Shown one piece after another: positions 33,798 through 41,976 of a DNA stretch of 63,619 bases. This DNA is from RUG11272 sp045226335 (lineage in GTDB: Bacteria; Bacillota; Clostridia; Christensenellales; Aristaeellaceae). The notes below the pieces were generated by a model. It was not told where the DNA came from. It saw only the letters and a program-made list of their open reading frames with translations, and searched no databases. Each line of letters starts with the position of its first letter. Within the stretch, counting starts at the first letter, position 1. The DNA lies in contig JBGVCH010000056.1 in the NCBI GenBank assembly GCA_045226335.1, positions 1 through 63,619 on the forward strand, given 5' to 3'. Position numbers and translations under genes: made by a program.

Positions 33798-34490
33798 ATG
33801 GCCCTTGACAGACTGACGGAGCGGATCTGGGTTTACCCCTATGAGGAAGCGCGGGACAGGCCCAACCTGGGCTACATCCGGGGTGACCGCTGGAGCCTGG
33901 CGGTGGACGCCGGACACTCCTCCGACCACACCGAAGCGTTCTACCGTGAGCTGGAAGCCGCCGGCCTGCCCCTGCCCAGCCTGACAGTGCTGACCCACTG
34001 GCACTGGGACCACACCTTCGGCATGCACGCCGTCCGCGGCCTGTGCCTGGCCAACGCCCGGACGGACGGGCATCTCCGGGATTTCCGCCGCCGGCTGGAG
34101 GCGGAAGGACGGGAGATGTTCCTCGCCATGGACGAGAGCATCCGCCTGGAATACGCCGGAGACCGCCCGGTGACGGTGACCCCGGCGGACCTGGTCTTCG
34201 AGGGCGAATTGCGGCTGGATCCGGGGAACTGCCCGGTGCGCGTCTTTCAGGCGGAAGCGCCCCACACCGACGACTCCACCCTGGTGCTGGTGCCGGGGGA
34301 GGGCGTCCTCTTCGTGGGGGATGCCGCGTGCGACACTTTCCTCACCGGAGAGCGGGACCCGGACCTGTGCCGGAAGCTGGCCCGGACCGTGACGGACACA
34401 GGCGCGCCCACGGTGCTGGAGGGCCACTGGGTCCCCGTGCCGGTCGGGGATCTGGTGAACGACCTGCTGGCGGGCCTTCCCGCGGAGTGA
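33798..34490 (+). CDS. MBL-fold metallohydrolase
   Basis: 230 residues with the metallo-beta-lactamase motif THWHWDH (H67, H69, D71, H72), GDAACD and a final EGHW that complete the binuclear metal site. Cytoplasmic, no signal peptide. The specific substrate cannot be told; relatives include glyoxalase II-like and uncharacterised hydrolases. AGGAGAG precedes the ATG by six bases. Apparently a single gene. Confidence 0.88.
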   Translation: MALDRLTERIWVYPYEEARDRPNLGYIRGDRWSLAVDAGHSSDHTEAFYRELEAAGLPLPSLTVLTHWHWDHTFGMHAVRGLCLANARTDGHLRDFRRRLEAEGREMFLAMDESIRLEYAGDRPVTVTPADLVFEGELRLDPGNCPVRVFQAEAPHTDDSTLVLVPGEGVLFVGDAACDTFLTGERDPDLCRKLARTVTDTGAPTVLEGHWVPVPVGDLVNDLLAGLPAE

Positions 34491-34559
34491 CCGGCGGCCG
34501 GGGCCCGGCTTGCCGTGATGTCTTCGCCCTTTATCAGGATTCGAGAGAAAAAGACCGCG

Positions 34560-34586
34560 AAAAAACCGGAGCGTATATGCCCCGGT
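34560..34586 (-). terminator. Terminator of the small lipoprotein gene
   Basis: ACCGG/CCGGT stem followed on the minus strand by TTTTTT, 12 bases after the stop. Confidence 0.7.
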
Positions 34587-34597
34587 CACAAGCGCTG

Positions 34598-34933
34598 TCA
34601 TCTGCGCGTCAGCTTGATTTCACCCCAGCCCTGAACGGTGATGTAAAGCGTGCTTCCCTGGATGCTGTACTCGGTGGTGTCACCGTCCATCGTGATCTTG
34701 TTTCCGTCCACGCTGTAGGTGCCGCTGGACGTTTCTGACTGTCCGACAGCGTTGATGGTGGAAACATAGGTCCCGTTTGACTTGAACTCAAGGGTGATGC
34801 TTCCGATCAGGATGCTGCCGCCCCATTTGCCGACGATGCTGTTGCTGCCGGGGGTGTGGTTGGTATCCGAGCAGGCGCAAAGCAGCGTGAGGACCAGGAT
34901 GAGGGTAGCGGCGAGTGCCAAGGTTTTCTTCAT
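34598..34933 (-). CDS. Small lipocalin-like lipoprotein
   Basis: 111 residues. Lipoprotein signal with lipobox LCAC, then a single beta-rich domain (IVGKWGGS...LEFKSNGTYVS...GTYSVDGNKITM...YSIQGSTLYIT) typical of DUF5640/lipocalin-like surface proteins. Function unknown. The start at 34933 is behind AAAGGAG; the 22-codon extension to 34999 lies over the promoter. It is less GC-rich than the flanking genes. Confidence 0.82.
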   Translation of the reverse strand: MKKTLALAATLILVLTLLCACSDTNHTPGSNSIVGKWGGSILIGSITLEFKSNGTYVSTINAVGQSETSSGTYSVDGNKITMDGDTTEYSIQGSTLYITVQGWGEIKLTRR

Positions 34934-34970
34934 TTTTCGTCTCTCCTTTTGGTGAACTGTGGCTGGCCTC

Positions 34971-34999
34971 ATCATAACGCGGAATGAATCGGTTGTCAA
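34971..34999 (-). promoter_or_regulatory. Promoter of the small lipoprotein gene
   Basis: Minus strand TTGACA (34999-34994), 17-base spacer, TATGAT (34976-34971). Confidence 0.82.
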
Positions 35000-35069
35000 G
35001 CATGAACAAGCCTTACCGCGGAGTGACCGGCGAAGCCGGGAATAGAAGATGCAAGAACCGGAGTGTGCG

Positions 35070-35636
35070 ATGGAGAAGAATATCCTGGATGTCCGGGATC
35101 GGGCAGGATTCCGCGCCTGGCTGGCTGCCCATGGGGACGAAAAGGAATGCTGGCTGCGGCTGAAGCGCGGCCGGCCGACGGAGGACGGCGCGTTCTGCTA
35201 CCTGGACGCGGTGGAGGAAGCCTTGTGCTTCGGCTGGATCGACAGCGTTCAGAAGCCGGTGGACGGGGTCGTGCTGCAGCGCTTCACCCCGAGAAAGAAG
35301 AACAGCCCCTGGACGGAGCTGAACAAGGAGCGCGTGCGGCGGCTGGAAAGGCTGGGGCTGATGACGGACGCGGGCCGGGCTGTGCTGCCCGCCATGGGCC
35401 CCCGAAGCTTCCGGATGGATCCAGACGTGGAGGCCGCGCTGAAAAAGGCCCGGGTGTGGTCCGCCTTTCGGGCGTTCCCGCCGCTCTATCAGCGCGTTCG
35501 GGTCTGCAACATCGCCATGTACAAGGACAGAGCCCCGGAGACCTGGCGCCGGGCGCTGGATCACCTGATCCGTGAAACCCGGAAAGGCCGCATGTACGGC
35601 GAGTGGAACGACTATGGCAGGCTCCTGGAGGAATGA
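35070..35636 (+). CDS. YdeI/OmpD-associated family protein
   Basis: 188 residues. Family blocks are VRDRAGFRAWLAAHG, EEALCFGWIDS, RFTPRKKNSPWTELNKERVRRLERLGLMTDAGR and the C-terminal MYKDRAPETWRRALDHLIRETRKG. Cytoplasmic; the biochemical role of the family is not settled. The ATG at 35070 has GGAG seven bases upstream and is preferred to the ATG at 35049. Confidence 0.85.
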   Translation: MEKNILDVRDRAGFRAWLAAHGDEKECWLRLKRGRPTEDGAFCYLDAVEEALCFGWIDSVQKPVDGVVLQRFTPRKKNSPWTELNKERVRRLERLGLMTDAGRAVLPAMGPRSFRMDPDVEAALKKARVWSAFRAFPPLYQRVRVCNIAMYKDRAPETWRRALDHLIRETRKGRMYGEWNDYGRLLEE

Positions 35637-35640
35637 ACAC

Positions 35641-35673
35641 GAGACGCCCGGTCTTCGGACGTCTCATGTTTTT
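35641..35673 (+). terminator. Terminator after the YdeI-family gene
   Basis: GAGACG/CGTCTC stem with inner CCG/CGG pairs, followed by ATGTTTTT. It lies nine bases from the end of the opposing L,D-transpeptidase gene. Confidence 0.78.
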
Positions 35674-35681
35674 GGCTTGGC

Positions 35682-36437
35682 TCACAGGCTGCCGCCCAGG
35701 TTCTCCAGCGTGTCGATGACCACGACGCAGTCCTCCCGGACGTTCTGCATGACCAGCTTCATGATGTTCTCGGGAAGGGCCACGCAGCCGCCGGTGTAGG
35801 GCTTCAGGGGCCCGAAGCAGTGCAGGAAGATGGCGGAGCCCCGGCCGGGGGTGCCTTCCTCGTTAAAGCTGATGTTCAGGCAGTACTGGTACTGATACTC
35901 ATAGTCCACGATGTGCTCGCTGTCGTCCATGAGGAGGTCGGGCACGTCGCGGATGTCCACCATCTGGTTGTACTGCCGGTCGGGGTCGCCGGACCAGTAG
36001 GTGTTGTCATCCACCTGAAGGTAGGGAATGGCGCAGCCCGGGTCGGCGGCGATGCCGAAAGCCTTGTTGAAGCGGTAGACGCCGATGGGGGTCTGGCCGC
36101 AGCCCTCCGCGTGATCCGCGTCCGGGCACAGGCCGTTCCTGCCCACGAAGCCCGGGGTGGAGAGGATCTGCTTCCAGGCGCCGGTCTCATCCCGCTGATG
36201 CATGGAGATCGTCGCGGTGGTCTTGTCCATGCCCAGCCCGGCCACCACAAACAGCTGGGTCACTTGCTCGTCCTGCGCGGCGGGAAGGCTGACGACCCAC
36301 TCGGGGGAATCCGTCACATGCTGAATGTCGGCGTGCAGTCCGGGGGCTTCGGCCGGGACTTCCTCCGCCAGGGCGGCGGCGCAGGTCAGGGCCGTCATGG
36401 CGGCCAGGGTGATGAGCATCAGGATCCACTTGAACAT
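35682..36437 (-). CDS. L,D-transpeptidase family (YkuD) exported protein
   Basis: 251 residues, signal peptide about 1-24. The C-terminal YkuD domain ends with H206 and C218 in the H-x(n)-T-GG-C-V motif, where the cysteine is the nucleophile and the histidine its base. QTPIGVYRF is the family's earlier block. It would form or edit 3-3 peptidoglycan cross-links outside the membrane. Single gene. The usual LysM or other cell-wall-binding domain is absent. Confidence 0.88.
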   Translation of the reverse strand: MFKWILMLITLAAMTALTCAAALAEEVPAEAPGLHADIQHVTDSPEWVVSLPAAQDEQVTQLFVVAGLGMDKTTATISMHQRDETGAWKQILSTPGFVGRNGLCPDADHAEGCGQTPIGVYRFNKAFGIAADPGCAIPYLQVDDNTYWSGDPDRQYNQMVDIRDVPDLLMDDSEHIVDYEYQYQYCLNISFNEEGTPGRGSAIFLHCFGPLKPYTGGCVALPENIMKLVMQNVREDCVVVIDTLENLGGSL

Positions 36438-36470
36438 GGCGTATTCCTCCGTTCGTTCCGACGAATCATG

Positions 36471-36497
36471 CCGGACGGGTCGTGCCGTCCGGTTTTT
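36471..36497 (+). terminator. Terminator-like hairpin with no upstream plus-strand gene
   Basis: Perfect CCGGACGG/CCGTCCGG stem with a six-base loop and TTTTT on the plus strand. It lies upstream of a minus-strand gene, so its purpose is unclear. Confidence 0.6.
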
Positions 36498-36568
36498 GCT
36501 GTGTGTTCCGTACCGGCCCGGAAACCGGGGCTTCGGCGGTTGATGCGGTTCCGGCGCTCGCGGGCGGC

Positions 36569-36763
36569 TTACAGGCCGGTCTTCTCCCGGTGGGGGATTC
36601 CGGCGGCCGCCAGCCGGGACAGCTCGTCCAGCCCCAGCGCCACCGGGCTGTCCTGCGTCCCCCGCGCATCGCGGCGGGCGTGGACCGCGTCGATCACCCG
36701 GCGCAGGCTCTCATCGCCCGCAAACACCTGGAAATCGAACAACGCCCTGAGGATCTCTTCCAT
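36569..36763 (-). CDS. Small conserved hypothetical protein
   Basis: 64 residues, helical and charged (MEEILRALFDFQVFAG...RRVIDAVHAR, then SPVALGLDELSRLAAAG). The ATG at 36763 has GGGAG seven bases upstream. It has no signal or membrane segment. I recall similar short proteins in related Clostridia but can assign no function. Confidence 0.65.
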   Translation of the reverse strand: MEEILRALFDFQVFAGDESLRRVIDAVHARRDARGTQDSPVALGLDELSRLAAAGIPHREKTGL

Positions 36764-36917
36764 CTCTGCACTCCCTTTTCGCACTTTTTTGCCCGGGTTT
36801 TCCGCGGACTGTCCGCGAAAAAAGACCGGATCCGCAGGGACTGTTCCGTTCCCTGCATTCTTTGATACGGACCGGGAGGGCAGGTGGCAGCGCGAATCCG
36901 AAATGCTTCCGCGTTTT

Positions 36918-37319
36918 TCACCGCTGTTCGGCCGATGCTCCGGGCGGCCTTTGGCGCTTGCTCCCGCCGGCGGTCAGGGCGTAGCTCATGGCCACCAGGG
37001 CCTCGACTTCCTCCCGCGCCGCGGAGCCGTCCAGCAGCACGGTGATCCACTTGTCCTTGTTCATGTGGTAGGCGGGGAGAAAGCCGGGCTTCCACCGCAG
37101 CGCGCCGATCAGCAGGGGATCGCACTTGAGGTTCAGGATGTCGGTCCGGCCGTCCCTTGGGAGGCCCAGCGTCCGGTATGGGACGCGCATGGTCAGGGCG
37201 AACCACTTCCGGTTGTGGGCGTGGCGGTAGACACAGCTCTCCGCGTCCCCGGGGAAGGGGTGGTCCGGCTCCGTGCTGTAGACGTCAAAGATGTGCGCTT
37301 GCAGTTCCGGCAGCTTCAT
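36918..37319 (-). CDS. MmcQ/YjbR family protein
   Basis: 133 residues with the YjbR fold signatures (HNRKWFALTM, LNLKCDPLLIGALR, PGFLPAYHMNKDKWITVLLDG). These are small DNA-binding-like cytosolic proteins of unclear role. The start overlaps the end of the tag gene (ATGA), so the longer frame to 37619 is excluded. Linkage to a DNA glycosylase is suggestive of a DNA-related role. Confidence 0.88.
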   Translation of the reverse strand: MKLPELQAHIFDVYSTEPDHPFPGDAESCVYRHAHNRKWFALTMRVPYRTLGLPRDGRTDILNLKCDPLLIGALRWKPGFLPAYHMNKDKWITVLLDGSAAREEVEALVAMSYALTAGGSKRQRPPGASAEQR

Positions 37320-37918
37320 TTTTCCTGATCCCGCCGTTTCCGCACCGTGGGGTTGTGCTCGTTGATCAGCCGGTAGCACGGGCAGTCCTTCCCGTGGTCG
37401 TTGACGACGCCGCAGGCCTGCAGGTGGGAATAGACCGTGACGGTGCCGAGGTATTTGAAGCCGTAGGCCTTCAACTCCTTTGCGATCCGGTCCGACAGGC
37501 CGTTGCTCACGGGGATCTTCCCGTCCCCGTGCCCGTCGTACAGGACGGTCTTCCCGCCGGTGTGGGCCCAGAGCCAGCCGCAGAAGCTGCCGTGCTCCCG
37601 CCGGATCCGCTGAAAGCACCGGGCGTTGTTGATCACAGCCTCGATCTTGCGCCGGGAGCGGATCATGCCCTCGGTGTTCAGGATGCGCTGAACGTCCGCT
37701 TCATCGTACGCGGCGATCCGGTCGTAGTCGAAGCCGTCGAAGCAGGCGCGGAAGATCTCCCGCTTCTTGATCATCAGGCTCCAGGACAGCCCGCACTGCA
37801 TGGCTTCCATCATCAGGTGCTCGAACATCCGGCGGTCGTCGTGCACCGGCACGCCCCACTCGGTGTCGTGGTAGACCCGCATGGCCTCAAAGGCGAAGCC
37901 CCAGTCGCAGGTGCTCAT
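37316..37918 (-). CDS. tag: DNA-3-methyladenine glycosylase I
   Basis: 200 residues. The zinc site of Tag is intact at the same positions as in Escherichia coli: C4, H17, H175 and C179. The catalytic pocket residue E38 lies in MFEHLMMEAMQCGLSW. It excises 3-methyladenine from alkylated DNA. It is first in a two-gene unit with the MmcQ/YjbR gene. Confidence 0.95.
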   Translation of the reverse strand: MSTCDWGFAFEAMRVYHDTEWGVPVHDDRRMFEHLMMEAMQCGLSWSLMIKKREIFRACFDGFDYDRIAAYDEADVQRILNTEGMIRSRRKIEAVINNARCFQRIRREHGSFCGWLWAHTGGKTVLYDGHGDGKIPVSNGLSDRIAKELKAYGFKYLGTVTVYSHLQACGVVNDHGKDCPCYRLINEHNPTVRKRRDQEK

Positions 37919-37956
37919 GGCTTTCTTCGCTCTCCTTCCTCCGGCGCGGCGCCGTT

Positions 37957-38367
37957 TCAGATCAGGATGCCGTCGCAGTGGTCGGTCTCGTGCTGGATGA
38001 TCTGGGCGGTGAAGCCCTCGAAGGTGCCGGTCCTGGGCCGGAAGCCCCGATCCAGGTACGCTACCTCGATCCGCCGCCAGCGCTTCACTTTCCGCACGCC
38101 GGGAAGGGACAGGCAGCCCTCCTCGGCCTCGTACTCGCCGGATCGGGCGGTGATCCGCGGGTTGACCATGACGGTGAGGCCGGGGCCGTCGCAGAACACA
38201 ATGACGCGCTTCCGCCGGCCGATCATGTTGGCGGCCATGCCCACGCAGCGGTCCAGGTTGGCCCGGAGGGTGTCCGTCAGGTCGGCGATGACGAGCCCGT
38301 CCGCCTCCGTGGCGGGTTCGGACTTCAGCCCGAGAAACAGCGGGTCATGGACAATGGGACGGATCAT
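37957..38367 (-). CDS. Divergent peptide deformylase
   Basis: 136 residues. Motifs 2 and 3 are present: EEGCLSL with metal ligand C85, and QHETDH with H126, E127 and H130. Motif 1, normally G-x-G-x-A-A-x-Q, reads CVGMAANM, so the first Gly is Cys and the oxyanion-stabilising Gln is Met (M48). It belongs to a shorter variant branch seen in Firmicutes; whether it deformylates nascent proteins or does something else is open. A TATAAT on the minus strand (38423-38418) could start its transcript. Confidence 0.85.
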   Translation of the reverse strand: MIRPIVHDPLFLGLKSEPATEADGLVIADLTDTLRANLDRCVGMAANMIGRRKRVIVFCDGPGLTVMVNPRITARSGEYEAEEGCLSLPGVRKVKRWRRIEVAYLDRGFRPRTGTFEGFTAQIIQHETDHCDGILI

Positions 38368-38485
38368 CCGGACGCGCCTCGCTTTCCCTTCCGCCCCGGC
38401 GGCGGCTCTCTGCCGGCATTATAGCACGGAAAAAGCCGTTGGGAAAGCTTTCCGGGAAGAAAGATGTGGAAAGGCGCGTTCTCTG

Positions 38486-38514
38486 TTCTCAATCCGGCGG
38501 TTTTGCGGTATAAT
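38486..38514 (+). promoter_or_regulatory. Promoter of the GNAT-membrane protein genes
   Basis: TTCTCA, 17-base spacer, consensus TATAAT at 38509-38514, 35 bases before the start. Confidence 0.6.
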
Positions 38515-38548
38515 CCGGCTGAGACGGAGCATTGGGAGGCGGGCGCGC

Positions 38549-39166
38549 ATGGAGGAGATCAGGACGGCCAGGCTGATCCTGCGGCCTTTCCGGGAGTCGG
38601 ACTACGATGACCTGTACGAGTTTCTCGACCAGCTGCGGGACGACGAGTTTGAGGGTTACCCGGGCCTGACCTACGAAAACGGGCGGGAGCACCTGCGGTA
38701 TCGGCTGGAGTCGGAGGCGTTCCGGGCCATGGCGCTGGCGGACTCCGGAAAGGTCATCGGCAACGTGTACTGCGGAAAGCGGGACTTTGACGCCAGGGAA
38801 GTCGGGTACATAGTCAACCGGCGCTATCGGAGAAAGGGCTATGCCGCCGAAGCCCTGTCCGTGGTGGTGGCACAGGCCTTCCGCGAGGGCGCCCACCGGG
38901 TGTACGCGGAGTGCGACCCCAGGAACACCGCCTCCTGGAGACTGCTGGAAAGGGTCGGCCTGAGGCGGGAGGCGCACTTCAGGCAAAGCATTTTCTTCCG
39001 GCGGGACGCGGATGGGGATCCGGTCTGGAAGGACACCTACGTCTACGCGGCGCTGAAGGGCGAGTGGGACGCGGAGACCTGGGCGGCCGGCCCGCGGTGG
39101 GACGGGCCGCGGAATGTCATTTGGGAGGGATCGCGGTGCACCTTGGCTTCTCGTACGTCGGCCTGA
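38549..39166 (+). CDS. RimJ/RimL-type GNAT N-acetyltransferase
   Basis: 205 residues. It begins with the family's TARLILRPFRESDYDDLYE, and the acetyl-CoA loop is RRYRRKGYAAEA, with NTASWRLLERVGLRREA near the end. It acetylates an amine on a protein or small molecule, substrate unknown. The ATG at 38549 has GGGAGG eight bases upstream. The last 10 codons overlap the next gene and are not conserved family sequence. Confidence 0.88.
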   Translation: MEEIRTARLILRPFRESDYDDLYEFLDQLRDDEFEGYPGLTYENGREHLRYRLESEAFRAMALADSGKVIGNVYCGKRDFDAREVGYIVNRRYRRKGYAAEALSVVVAQAFREGAHRVYAECDPRNTASWRLLERVGLRREAHFRQSIFFRRDADGDPVWKDTYVYAALKGEWDAETWAAGPRWDGPRNVIWEGSRCTLASRTSA

Positions 39167-39612
39167 TCTTTCTGCTGATGTTGTTCATCCCCAACGCGTT
39201 TTGGACGAAAAACAAGCCCCGGGACTATGAACGGTACGCGAAAAACGAGAGCCGGGTGCTCCTGGCGTTTGAGCGGACCGGAGAGGCGGCGGTCACGGCG
39301 CTGGCGCTGATCTTCGGCGATTTCAACGTGCAGGGTTGGAGCCCGTGGCTGCTGTGGCTGGCCGGGGCGCTGGCGCTGATGATCCTGTACGAGGTGTTCT
39401 GGGTCCGGTATTTCCGGAGCGCGAAGACCATGGAGGACTTTTACGGCAGCATGCTGGGGATCCCGGTGCCCGGGGCGGTCCTGCCGGTGGCCGCGGTACT
39501 GCTGATCGCCGTTTACGGAAAGAACCCCTTCTTCTTCGCGGCGGGGGTCATCCTCGGCGTCGGCCACATCGGGATCCACCTGGCGCACCGGAGGGAAGTG
39601 CGGGCCGGCTGA
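39136..39612 (+). CDS. Hypothetical membrane protein
   Basis: 158 residues, four to five membrane helices, with a cytosolic segment NKPRDYERYAKNESRVLLAFERTGEA after the first helix. GTG start with GGGAGGG six bases upstream, inside the end of the acetyltransferase gene (31-base overlap), so translation is coupled. No function can be assigned. A terminator follows at 39625. Confidence 0.8.
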   Translation: MHLGFSYVGLIFLLMLFIPNAFWTKNKPRDYERYAKNESRVLLAFERTGEAAVTALALIFGDFNVQGWSPWLLWLAGALALMILYEVFWVRYFRSAKTMEDFYGSMLGIPVPGAVLPVAAVLLIAVYGKNPFFFAAGVILGVGHIGIHLAHRREVRAG

Positions 39613-39624
39613 TCCCGGCACGAC

Positions 39625-39661
39625 AAAGAGCCGCCATTCCGCTGGGGACGACGGCTCTTTT
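39625..39661 (+). terminator. Terminator after the membrane protein gene
   Basis: AGAGCCG/CGGCTCT stem followed by TTTT; the flanking A-run also lets it work for the opposing gene. Confidence 0.8.
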
Positions 39662-39674
39662 GCAATGCGCCGGA

Positions 39675-40556
39675 TCAGTCGTAGAAGAACAGCCCTTCTT
39701 CGGTCATGTAGCCGACATAGTCGGTGAGCAGCTCCGCCAGCGGGAAGCCGTCGGGCGCGACGGGCAGCAGATTGGCGTCCGCCAGGACTTCCGCGAAGGC
39801 TTCGTCCGCCACGGCGGGGAGCAGAAGCGTCCGCAGGGGTTCGGGATCTTCCCCGGCGGCGATGTACAGCGCCCAGACATTGCCCGAGCACACGGGAAGA
39901 CCGCATTCCGCCGCAGAGGGCAGTTCCGGATAAAACGCCGACCGCTCCTCCGTCAGCGGCCCAAGCACCACCGCGTACCCGTCGCCCATCTGTGCGATGC
40001 AGGCCAGATTGGCCACCAGCAGGTAATCCCCGTCGGCGAGGCTTTCCGCGCAGTCCTGCAGGTCTCCGAAGGTGTCGCTGTCCAGGTCCAGCGCGTTGAA
40101 GACCTGCACCGCGGCATAGTCCGCCGCGCCGGCCTCAAAGGAGCGCATGACGGTCAGCTCGAAGGGGTGATCCGTCAGGTAGGCCTGCAGGGAGGGCAGG
40201 TCCGTCAGCCCCAGGCTGTCCGCGGTTTCCCGCGAGGTGACCAGGAACAGCTCCTCCTCGCCCAGGGGGAGCAGCAGCTGCAGGTCCGTCCGCACTTCGC
40301 AGTCGGTGTAGCCCTGGAGACCCTCCAGCAGGGCCTGCTGGGAGACCAGCGCGACGCAGTCCGGATCGGAAACGGCCCGGTCCAGGACGGCGGTGGCTTC
40401 CTCGGCGGCATCGGACGGCCAGCCGGTGAGTTCGGACAGGACATCGGCAAGGACGTTCGCGGTGCCGTCCTCCTCCCCGAAGTACAGGGTGGTTTCCGCC
40501 ACACCCGCCAGGGGCAGCAGGCAGAGCGCGAGGGCAAGCAGCATGATCTTTTTCAT
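39675..40556 (-). CDS. TctC/Bug-like secreted protein
   Basis: 293 residues with a signal peptide (1-20). The C-terminal half follows the tripartite tricarboxylate receptor pattern (ELPSAAECGLPV...WALYIAAGEDPEPLRTLLLPAVADEAFAEVLADANLLPV), while the N-terminal half is poorly conserved. No TctA/TctB membrane genes are present. Its place at the end of an O-acetylation cassette suggests reuse as an extracytoplasmic ligand binder. The family call is moderate. Confidence 0.68.
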   Translation of the reverse strand: MKKIMLLALALCLLPLAGVAETTLYFGEEDGTANVLADVLSELTGWPSDAAEEATAVLDRAVSDPDCVALVSQQALLEGLQGYTDCEVRTDLQLLLPLGEEELFLVTSRETADSLGLTDLPSLQAYLTDHPFELTVMRSFEAGAADYAAVQVFNALDLDSDTFGDLQDCAESLADGDYLLVANLACIAQMGDGYAVVLGPLTEERSAFYPELPSAAECGLPVCSGNVWALYIAAGEDPEPLRTLLLPAVADEAFAEVLADANLLPVAPDGFPLAELLTDYVGYMTEEGLFFYD

Positions 40557-40578
40557 GGGGCACCGTCCTTTCGGGTCG

Positions 40579-41976
40579 TCAGAAGCGGAAGTAGATGAAG
40601 GGGTTGTAGGTGGCGCCCAGGAGCAGCGCCAGGGAGAGGAACCAGACCAGGAGGGCCCAGCCGCTGTGCAGCGCCGTGAACCAGCCCTTCCCGCCCCAGC
40701 GGCCGGTGAGCAGTCTGCCCAGCGGGAGGCAGCCTACAAGGGCCGGAATCAGCCAGAACGTGTTCTCCAGCACATTCATGTGATCCGCCAGGTAGACGCC
40801 CAGGCCCGCGAAGGGCGAGGACACCAGCGCCCGGAAGGCGTTCCCCAGGGCGGGCAGGTCGGTGAGCCGGAAGATCAGCCAGCCGATCATCACCGCCAGC
40901 AGCACCGGGAGGCGCCGGAGCCATCCGGGCCACCGGCAGAGCCAGCGGTCCAGCACGTATTTCTCCAGGATCAGCAGCAGGCCGTAGTACAGGCCCCAGA
41001 GCAGGAAGTTCCAGGACGCCCCGTGCCACAGGCCGGTGAGGGTCCACACGATCAGCAGGTTGAGCAGGGTCCTCCCCGTGCTCCGGCGGCTTCCGCCCAG
41101 GGGAATGTACACATAGTCCCGGAACCAGGTGGACAGGGAGATGTGCCACCGCCGCCAGAAGTCCGTGACGGACCGGGCGGTGTAGGGGTAGTTGAAGTTC
41201 TCCGAGAAGCGGAACCCGAAGAACCGCCCCATGCCGATGGCCATGTCGCTGTAGCCGGAGAAGTCAAAATAGATCTGCAGGGTGTAGGCCAGCAGCCCCA
41301 GCCAGACCGTCCCGGCGGGCAGGACCGCGCTGTCGAAGATGAGATCGGCGATGCCGGCCATGGCGTTGGCCAGGATGACCTTCTTTCCCAGCCCCAGGGC
41401 AAAGCGCCGGAGGCCGGCGGTGAAGTCGTCCAGGCTCTCCCGGCGGCCCGCCAGCTGCGCCTGGATCTCCTCGTACCGGACGATGGGGCCGGCCACCAGC
41501 TGCGGGAAGAGCACGATGTAGGTCCCCAGGCACAGGAGGCTCCGCTGTACCGGTACGCGGTTGTGATAGACATCCAGCACGTAGGACAGGATCTGGAAAG
41601 TGTAGAAGCTGATGCCCAGGGGCAGGGTGAAGGACAGGTGCGGCATGGGGGAGCCCAGCAGCAGCCCCAGGTTCTCCAGCAGGAAGTTCCCGTACTTGAA
41701 CAGGCCGATGGCCCCGAGATTCATCGCCAGGGCCAGGATGAGGACCGCCCTGCGTCCGTCCGGCCGGCTGATCCTTCCCAGGGCCAGGCCCGCGCCGTAG
41801 TTGAACAGGATGGAGAAGAGCATCAGCAGCACCCAGACAGGCTCGCCCCAGGCGTAGAACACCAGGGAGGCGAGACACAGGACCAGGTTGCGGGCCGTGA
41901 CCCCGCGCACAAGGTAGTAGACCGCCAGGGTCAGCGGCAGGAAGAGCAGCAGAAAGGTCAGGCTGGAAAAGACCAT
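40579..41976 (-). CDS. MBOAT family O-acyltransferase (AlgI/DltB-like)
   Basis: 465 residues, about 11 membrane helices. The conserved histidine is H318 in LTGLWHGASWNF; FDFSGYSDMAIG and TDFWRRWHISLSTWFRDYVYIPLGG are the other MBOAT signatures. It passes acyl groups across the membrane for O-acetylation of an exported polymer, in partnership with the DHHW proteins encoded just upstream. It abuts the AlgX-like gene (one-base overlap). Confidence 0.93.
   Translation of the reverse strand: MVFSSLTFLLLFLPLTLAVYYLVRGVTARNLVLCLASLVFYAWGEPVWVLLMLFSILFNYGAGLALGRISRPDGRRAVLILALAMNLGAIGLFKYGNFLLENLGLLLGSPMPHLSFTLPLGISFYTFQILSYVLDVYHNRVPVQRSLLCLGTYIVLFPQLVAGPIVRYEEIQAQLAGRRESLDDFTAGLRRFALGLGKKVILANAMAGIADLIFDSAVLPAGTVWLGLLAYTLQIYFDFSGYSDMAIGMGRFFGFRFSENFNYPYTARSVTDFWRRWHISLSTWFRDYVYIPLGGSRRSTGRTLLNLLIVWTLTGLWHGASWNFLLWGLYYGLLLILEKYVLDRWLCRWPGWLRRLPVLLAVMIGWLIFRLTDLPALGNAFRALVSSPFAGLGVYLADHMNVLENTFWLIPALVGCLPLGRLLTGRWGGKGWFTALHSGWALLVWFLSLALLLGATYNPFIYFRF

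Noticed and set aside
33608..33808. 66-codon open frame over repeat copy C
   Set aside because: Other copies show the same frame by chance of the conserved RNA core, but stops and starts are not conserved; no ribosome site.
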